Positions 30,879 through 35,339 of a DNA stretch of 35,339 nt are shown in pieces. The notes beneath the pieces are model-generated. The model worked only from the letters and a program-made list of their open reading frames with translations. It was not told where the DNA came from and did not search any database. Origin of the DNA: Myxococcales bacterium. Lineage in GTDB: Bacteria; Myxococcota_A; Polyangia; Polyangiales; Polyangiaceae. The stretch spans positions 1-35,339 of the forward strand of contig JAAFHV010000073.1 of the NCBI GenBank assembly GCA_013297655.1, in the 5' to 3' direction. Each line of letters begins with the position of its first letter. The first letter of the stretch is position 1. A program made the translations under genes and the position numbers.

Positions 30879-31363
30879 GCCAGCCCCCGGTGCGCCCGCG
30901 GCCGCCCGGCGAACGCGGGCGGAACCGGCGGGCCCCAAGGGGTGCAGTGGCGCCCGTTCGACTCCACGTCTACCCCGCAGCAGCCTACGTCGCGAAACTT
31001 CTCGATCTTGTTCGGCTCGCTCGACGCCTCGATCGCGTCGCAGCACGCGACGAGCCCAGGGTCCTTGCTGAGCGGACGCGGCGGGTTCCAAAATTCGGCC
31101 CCCGCGTCGTCGCCGAAGGCAGCGCGGAGCTTGGCTTTGCAACCATCGAGCGAGGTCGGCGAGGGTGGCGCGCCGGGCGATCCGCACGCGATCGCGCCAC
31201 TGGAGGACGGGGCCCCAGTCCCGAGCGTCACGTCTTGCGGCGCTGCTTCGCCTTCGCGCCCCGGCTCGCGGGTCACCGATCCCCCGCAGCCCGAGACGAA
31301 GAGCGCACCGAGCGCGACGCGCACCGCCGCGGACAAAGCACGGCTTCCACCATCGTTCGACAT
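30875..31363 (-). CDS. Small Cys-rich lipoprotein coupled to a ferritin-like gene
   Basis: A 162-residue protein with a lipoprotein signal (ALGALFVSGC, lipidated Cys26). After a disordered Gly/Ser/Pro-rich part it has a compact domain with cysteine residues: DGCKAKLRAAFGDDAG, VACCDAIEA, DVGCCGVD and RHCTPWGPPVPPAF. The two adjacent Cys pairs and the CTPWGPPVPP end look like a conserved small module. I do not recognise a named family. The start is supported by GGAGGAGG five to six bases before the ATG at 31363. The GTGA overlap with the ferritin-like gene shows translational coupling, and the pair may form an envelope-to-cytoplasm redox or iron-related unit (inference). It is divergent from a LysR gene. 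Confidence 0.75.
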   Translation of the reverse strand: MSNDGGSRALSAAVRVALGALFVSGCGGSVTREPGREGEAAPQDVTLGTGAPSSSGAIACGSPGAPPSPTSLDGCKAKLRAAFGDDAGAEFWNPPRPLSKDPGLVACCDAIEASSEPNKIEKFRDVGCCGVDVESNGRHCTPWGPPVPPAFAGRPRAHRGLA

Positions 31364-31445
31364 GACGTTCCTCCTCCAAGTAAGCGCCGCGGGCCCCTCG
31401 CCGACGCGGCTCACCAAAGCTACGTCGCCGATCGAAGCAGGACCA

Positions 31446-31483
31446 TTCGTATGAATTGCACGCCATCGTAAGGTTCATCCGTA
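31446..31483. promoter_or_regulatory. Candidate LysR-type binding site between divergent genes
   Basis: Inverted copies of a TTCATMCGWA-like sequence occur at 31446-31455 (minus) and 31474-31483 (plus), 18 bp apart. They are in the 130-bp gap between the Cys-rich lipoprotein and the LysR gene, just before the LysR start. LysR regulators typically bind such dyads upstream of themselves and a divergent gene. Confidence 0.3.
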
Positions 31484-31493
31484 CAATCGGCCG

Positions 31494-32372
31494 ATGCTCC
31501 CTTCGATCGAGTCCCTCCGCTGCTTCGAGGCCGCGGCGCGCACCCTCCACTTTCGCTCGGCGGCGCGCGCGGTCGCGCTCACCCCCGCCGCGTTCGGAGA
31601 GCGCATCAAGAAGCTCGAGGACGATCTCGGCGTCTCGCTCTTCGCGCGCACCACTCGAAGCGTGCAACTTACACGTGAGGGGCTGACGCTCCTTCCCCTC
31701 GCACGCACGTGCCTGATGGCGGCGGAGGCGTGCGCCACGCTTGGCGAAAAGGCGCAGCCGCCGCTCACCCTTCGCCTCGGCACCCGTCATGAGCTCGGTT
31801 TGTCGTTCGTGGTGCCCTCCCTCGACGTGCTGCACGCGAAGCTGCCCCACCTCGAGGTGAACCTCTACTTCGGCTCGGGGCAGGACTTGCTCCTTCGTCT
31901 GCGATCGTTCGACATCGACTGCGCGATCACGTCGAGCGTGCTCACCGATCCGAAGCTCGACGCGCAGAAGCTCCACCGCGAGGACTACGTGCTCGTCGCG
32001 CGCGCCGATCTCGCGCGCACGATTCGGAAGCCGCAAGACACCGCGGCGCACGCGCTCCTCGACTCGTCGCCGGAGCTGCCGCTGTTTCGCTATTTCCGCG
32101 ACGCGGTGGGGAGCCCTTCGCTCGGGTTCGCGCGCACGGTGAGCCTCGGCACGATCGAGGCGATCCGGATGCGGGTGCTCGCCGGAGCCGGCGTTGCGGT
32201 GCTGCCCGCGTATCACGTGCGGAGAGACCTCGAGAAGAAGCGCATCGTCCGGCTTTTTCCGAAGATCGTGCCGGTGAACGATCACTTTCGCCTCGTGTAC
32301 CGAAAGGACGACGTGCGACGGCCCGTCTACGACGACGTGGCGCGCGTACTCGCCGCGGAGACGCTTCGATAG
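31494..32372 (+). CDS. LysR-family transcriptional regulator
   Basis: A 292-residue protein. The N-terminal winged helix runs from residue 1 to about 60: SIESLRCFEAAARTLHFRSAARAVALTPAAFGERIKKLEDDLGVSLFARTTRSVQLTREG, close to the GcvA/LysR consensus. Residues about 90-290 form the substrate-binding domain in two lobes (LRLGTRHELGLSFVVPSLDVL, GFARTVSLGTIEAIRMRVLAGAGVAVLPAYHV). The inducer is unknown. The ATG at 31494 has no clear ribosome-binding site and may be near-leaderless. It is transcribed divergently from the Cys-rich lipoprotein/ferritin pair, which is the most likely target in the LysR tradition. Confidence 0.9.
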   Translation: MLPSIESLRCFEAAARTLHFRSAARAVALTPAAFGERIKKLEDDLGVSLFARTTRSVQLTREGLTLLPLARTCLMAAEACATLGEKAQPPLTLRLGTRHELGLSFVVPSLDVLHAKLPHLEVNLYFGSGQDLLLRLRSFDIDCAITSSVLTDPKLDAQKLHREDYVLVARADLARTIRKPQDTAAHALLDSSPELPLFRYFRDAVGSPSLGFARTVSLGTIEAIRMRVLAGAGVAVLPAYHVRRDLEKKRIVRLFPKIVPVNDHFRLVYRKDDVRRPVYDDVARVLAAETLR

Positions 32373-32449
32373 CGACGTGGGATGGTCGGACCTCGCGCGG
32401 TTCCGGCCGTTCCGTTGGCGTTCGTGAAAATCCGCGGTATGGCAGGGGC

Positions 32450-33421
32450 GTGAGCAACAAACGGGCACTCTTCTCGATCGGGCTCGTCGCGTTCGCGCTC
32501 CTCTCCGTCGCCACGAGCGAAGCCGAGGCCGGAAAACACGGCAAGACCGCCGCCGCCGGCGCTACCGAGCCCGCCGCCAAGCCCCGCCCCGCCCTCGCCC
32601 CTGATCCCCCCGCGGAAGAGACCCCGCGCGTGATCCCGCCGGTGTCGATCGTGGTCGACGGCGCGCAGGTGCGTTGCCGAGAGCACGCCGCGCAGCCGTT
32701 CTTGATCCGCGGGAACTGGTTCAAGAAGGGCACCGACTCGAACAAGGCGCTCGCGGAGGCGATCCGCTATCGCACGGAAAAGTATGGTTATTTTCAGGGT
32801 TACGGCAACCCGAAGGACAACGCGCATCCGCCGCGGTTTTACTCCGAGACGGTGAAGTTCATGGGCTTGCCCGTGACGGTGAACCAGAAGGTCGCGCTCG
32901 CTCTTCGGTGCGTCGAAGCGGCCCTCAACGCGACCCCGGCGAAGGACGAGTACCACCCGCACTCGGCGGGCGGCATCCGCTTCGCGAACACCTACCGAGG
33001 GAGCGAAATCTCGAACCACGTCTACGGCATCGCCCTCGACATCGAGCCCGATCGCAACACGTGCTGCGGCTGCGTCGCCCCCTGGACGGAGCACCCGCTC
33101 TGCCAGCGCCGGGTCACCAGCATTTACGATCGCATGGCGATGCCGAAGAGCTGGGTCGCCATCTTCGAGCGCTTCGGGTTTTATTGGCTCGGGCACGACG
33201 TGCTGCAGGACACGATGCACTTCGAGTTCCTCGGCGACCCCGAGAAGATCCTCGATCGCAGCGCCACCGTCGCCCCCGCCACGAGCGCCGGCCCAGCGTC
33301 GTCGGCCGCCCCCGCGAACCCGTTCCCCGCGCTCGTGCCGCCCGGCCCGCCCGCCGCGCGCCCCGTCGTGCCAGGCGCTCCGCTCGGCCTCGTGAACCTG
33401 CTCGACGCTGGCGTTCGCTGA
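32450..33421 (+). CDS. M15-type peptidase (VanY/D-Ala-D-Ala carboxypeptidase-like)
   Basis: A 323-residue exported protein. The signal peptide ends near SEAEA-G; it is followed by an Ala/Pro-rich linker to about residue 65. The peptidase M15 zinc site is visible: SNHVYGIALD with His190 and Asp197, and TMHFEF with His257 and Glu259. Family members trim peptidoglycan stem peptides (D,D- or L,D-bonds). A Cys-rich loop (NTCCGCVAPWTEHPLC) and a Pro/Ala-rich C-terminal tail are unusual additions. It starts with GTG at 32450, after a GGCAGGGGC sequence; a nearby ATG at 32439 is out of frame. Which bond it cleaves cannot be told. Confidence 0.85.
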   Translation: MSNKRALFSIGLVAFALLSVATSEAEAGKHGKTAAAGATEPAAKPRPALAPDPPAEETPRVIPPVSIVVDGAQVRCREHAAQPFLIRGNWFKKGTDSNKALAEAIRYRTEKYGYFQGYGNPKDNAHPPRFYSETVKFMGLPVTVNQKVALALRCVEAALNATPAKDEYHPHSAGGIRFANTYRGSEISNHVYGIALDIEPDRNTCCGCVAPWTEHPLCQRRVTSIYDRMAMPKSWVAIFERFGFYWLGHDVLQDTMHFEFLGDPEKILDRSATVAPATSAGPASSAAPANPFPALVPPGPPAARPVVPGAPLGLVNLLDAGVR

Positions 33422-33517
33422 TCGCGCAGGCTCGCGGAAACAGTGAACGCCGCTCACAATGAGGGAGTCGTCTGCGAAAAGTGGCCGTGGCCGCGCCAAT
33501 AACCCTACGCTAGCCGG

Positions 33518-34990
33518 GTGATACGCGAGCGCGTCTGGAAGACCGTGGCCGAAGAGCTTCGCCACAAGTTCGGCACCTTGCTCGACGTACGCGACGTACG
33601 CCGCGTCCGGCGCGTGGCCGGCGACGCATGGGCGGTCTCGGTGGTGCTCGCCACGAGCGGGGGTGACATCCACGTCGCCGATCTGGTCGTCGACGACGCG
33701 GGCGCGATCGCCCCGACCCTCGGCGCCGATCACCTCGTCGACGCCGTGAAGCGCTCGCTCGTCGTCGTGTCCCCTCCGCCATCGATCGACGAGCTCGCCG
33801 ACTTCGGCATCACGGTCGGCGACGAGGACGCGCCGCCGTCGTCGCTCGGGCTCGATCGTTTGCTCGAGGCGCAGGTCGTGGAGCAACCGATCGCCGAGCG
33901 CGCGCAGGTTGCGCTTTCGAAGGGGGATCGCAAGTCGCTCTTCGAGGCGCGCGAGCTGCTCCCGAAGCTCCTCGGCGATCACGAGCGACGCGGCGTGACG
34001 CTGCTCACGATGGCCGAGGTCGAGTCGAAGCTCGGGGAGCCTTCGCTCTCGCGTGGTTATCTCGAGGCCGCGTCGCGTGAGTTCGCGGACCGCTTCGATC
34101 TCGACGCCCTCGAAAAGGCGGCCGCGGTCGCGCTCCAGCTCTACGGGCGCGAGGGCTACGCCGCCTCGCCTATCTACACGCTGCTCGAGCAGAGCCGGGC
34201 GCGCCTCAAGCCGATCGGCGATTTGTTCGATTCGCGAAGCTTCGCGTGGCTACCGGAGCCGATGCGCTCGCGGCTCTTGCCACACGTGCGCACCCGCACC
34301 CTCGCGCCCGGCGAGACGCTCGTCGCGGAGGGCGCACCATCCGAGAACGTGTTCGTAGTGAAGAGCGGGCTCCTCGGGGTGTGGCTAGAGAAGCCCGAGG
34401 GCGGCTCGTGGCTCGTGCGCTGTTGTTTCCCCGGCTGGCTGCTCGGCGAGTCGAGCGTCCTCGGCGGCCCCGAGCCGCGCTGCACGGCGACATTGAAGGC
34501 GGAGCGCGTGAGCGAGGTCTTCGTGTGCTCTGCGAAGGTGGTCCGCGAGCTCATGGAGGAGGATCTCGCGTTCGGGCAGCGGATCGCGGAGACGAAGCAG
34601 ATCCACCGCATCGACTCGTTTTTCTCGATGCACGAGACGATGGGCCAGCTCGACGTACGCGTACGCGACGACATTCTCTCGTGTCTCCAGCGCCTCGAGA
34701 CCTTCGAGAGCGACACGCTCCTTCTCCCCGCGAACGAGGTTCCGACGGTGGCGTGCTTGGTCGCGAGGGGCACGATAGGTCTCTTCGCGGACGGCAACGA
34801 GGTGCCGATCGGCGTCGTCGAGGCCGACTCGTTTTATGGGGTGAGGGACGCGATTCATGCGATCGCCCCGAGCTACGCTGCCATCGCGAGAGCGGGCACG
34901 ACGGTCGCGTTTTTCGAGGGAAAGAAGCTGCAAAAGCTCTGCGAGCGCAGCCCCGAGCAGGTTATCGCCGTCCTAGAACGCCTAGGCTGA
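33518..34990 (+). CDS. Protein with two cyclic-nucleotide-binding-like domains
   Basis: A 490-residue protein starting with GTG. The N-terminal 230 residues are alpha/beta and helical, without a recognised domain, and look like a regulatory or TPR-like part. Residues about 240-365 are a cyclic-nucleotide-binding fold: GETLVAEGAPSENVFVVKSGLLGVW, then the phosphate-binding cassette region LLGESSVLGGPEPRCTATLKAE, where Gly-Glu and Arg fit the PBC motif. Residues about 375-485 form a second, more degenerate copy (LLLPANEVPTVACLVARGTIGLFADGNEVPIGVVEADSFYGV) with no clear PBC. No DNA-binding helix-turn-helix is visible at the C-terminus, so it is not an ordinary CRP. It may be a cAMP- or cGMP-controlled scaffold. 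It ends 29 bp inside a possible opposing open frame. Confidence 0.75.
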   Translation: MIRERVWKTVAEELRHKFGTLLDVRDVRRVRRVAGDAWAVSVVLATSGGDIHVADLVVDDAGAIAPTLGADHLVDAVKRSLVVVSPPPSIDELADFGITVGDEDAPPSSLGLDRLLEAQVVEQPIAERAQVALSKGDRKSLFEARELLPKLLGDHERRGVTLLTMAEVESKLGEPSLSRGYLEAASREFADRFDLDALEKAAAVALQLYGREGYAASPIYTLLEQSRARLKPIGDLFDSRSFAWLPEPMRSRLLPHVRTRTLAPGETLVAEGAPSENVFVVKSGLLGVWLEKPEGGSWLVRCCFPGWLLGESSVLGGPEPRCTATLKAERVSEVFVCSAKVVRELMEEDLAFGQRIAETKQIHRIDSFFSMHETMGQLDVRVRDDILSCLQRLETFESDTLLLPANEVPTVACLVARGTIGLFADGNEVPIGVVEADSFYGVRDAIHAIAPSYAAIARAGTTVAFFEGKKLQKLCERSPEQVIAVLERLG

Positions 34991-35339
34991 AAGGCGGGGC
35001 GCTTTTCGCCGATAGCGGCGCCCTGGCGGCGTCGGGCGTGCTCAGCAACAGGAGTTGCTTCCGCGCGACCCTCCTTGCCAGGGCTTGCTCTCGACGAAAA
35101 TCGCCCCACCTTTCGTCTCGGTTGGGGAGGCGCGGGCGCTCCGCTTCCGCGGGAGACGCGGGGCGCTTCGCTTCCGCGGGAGACGCGGGGCGCTCCGCTT
35201 CCGCGGGAGACGCGGGACGCTCCGCTTCCGCGGGAGACGCGGGGCGCTCCGCTTCCGCGGGAGACGCGGGACGCTCCGCTTCCGCGGGAGACGCGGGGCG
35301 CTCCGCTTCCGCGGGAGACGCGGGACGCTCCGCTTCCGC
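34962..35339 (-). CDS. Possible repeat-containing coding frame (3' part, runs off window)
   Basis: From the window end leftwards the minus strand stays open for 126 codons to a TAA at 34964-34962. It reads a nine-residue repeat of the pattern PASPAEAER, then a non-repetitive tail (RLPNRDERWGDFRREQALARR...). Base differences between copies are synonymous in this frame (CGC/CGT) except one Glu-to-Lys. That is what coding selection would give, but the same holds for a plus-strand frame (RSASAGDAG). The end overlaps the 3' end of the cyclic-nucleotide-binding gene by 29 bp. It may be the C-terminus of a gene on the next contig part, or chance in a GC-rich repeat. Confidence 0.3.
   Translation of the reverse strand, partial: AEAERPASPAEAERPASPAEAERPASPAEAERPASPAEAERPASPAEAERPASPAEAKRPASPAEAERPRLPNRDERWGDFRREQALARRVARKQLLLLSTPDAARAPLSAKSAPPFSLGVLGRR
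35134..35339. repeat. 27-bp tandem repeat array reaching the window end
   Basis: About 7.5 copies of a 27-bp unit, with copies starting near 35137, 35164, 35191, 35218 and every 27 bases after. From the third copy on, one position alternates G and A, giving a 54-bp higher-order period; the second copy has a C-to-T change. Each unit contains a CCGC/GCGG self-pairing core. 27 is a multiple of three, so a frame can stay open. No spacers exist, so this is not CRISPR. The stretch 34991-35133 before it holds no gene I can support apart from the possible opposing frame. Confidence 0.85.

Noticed and set aside
29925-31454. Plus-strand open frame through the MITE-like element and ferritin gene
   Set aside because: It runs antisense to the ferritin-like and lipoprotein genes; the Arg-rich beginning comes from the repeat element.
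35134-35339. Tandem repeat considered as a CRISPR array
   Set aside because: Copies are directly adjacent without unique spacers, and no cas gene is near.

Overview
The window is a very GC-rich stretch of bacterial chromosome, densely packed with genes. Codons mostly end in G or C and ATGA/GTGA start-stop overlaps are frequent. Several families point to the Myxococcota, most likely class Polyangia: an MglA-like Ras-type GTPase next to a Roadblock protein, a series of Cys- and Pro-rich lipoproteins, an IgGFc-binding-domain lipoprotein, a VIT/VWA protein and a HARE-HTH fusion. This placement is inferred from family content, not from a marker gene. No rRNA, tRNA, CRISPR array, phage gene or transposase gene was seen.

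Layout. (1) 1-311: end of a plus-strand CD225/dispanin-like membrane protein, closed by an intrinsic terminator. (2) 437-10615, minus strand: glnE, a large Asp-box lipoprotein coupled to it by a GTGA overlap, an SDR oxidoreductase, then a tight operon of a VIT/VWA protein, an ECF sigma factor and a 78-residue protein. (3) 10698-19113, plus strand: a CPBP membrane protease, an SPFH/Band 7 protein, a Roadblock protein plus MglA-like GTPase, a helical protein of unknown function, a membrane fatty acid desaturase, and a HARE-HTH / Mrr-like fusion. (4) 19534-26443, plus strand: four exported proteins, three of them lipoproteins; one carries IPT/TIG domains and one an IgGFc-binding domain. (5) 26462-29103, minus strand: a GIY-YIG protein and a coupled marR-BKACE-crotonase operon with a clear palindromic operator. 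(6) 29237-29773: a GNAT acetyltransferase. (7) 29905-30111: a MITE-like element touching the stop codon of a ferritin-like gene, which is itself coupled to a Cys-rich lipoprotein gene. (8) 31494-34990, plus strand: a LysR regulator, an M15-type peptidase and a double cyclic-nucleotide-binding protein. (9) 35134 to the window end: a 27-bp tandem repeat.

How the genes work together. The marR/BKACE/crotonase set looks like a self-regulated pathway for a beta-keto acid or acyl-CoA. The Roadblock/GTPase pair fits a polarity or switching module. The VIT/VWA, ECF and small-protein operon is a regulatory unit in which the sigma factor is co-translated with a possible effector or sensor. The lipoproteins probably decorate the cell surface. 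No complete, clearly new defence or mobile system is present. The most unusual items are the MITE-like element, the HARE-HTH-polyArg-Mrr-like fusion with a degenerate nuclease site, the ferritin/Cys-rich lipoprotein pair, and the likely CTG start of the IgGFc-binding lipoprotein.
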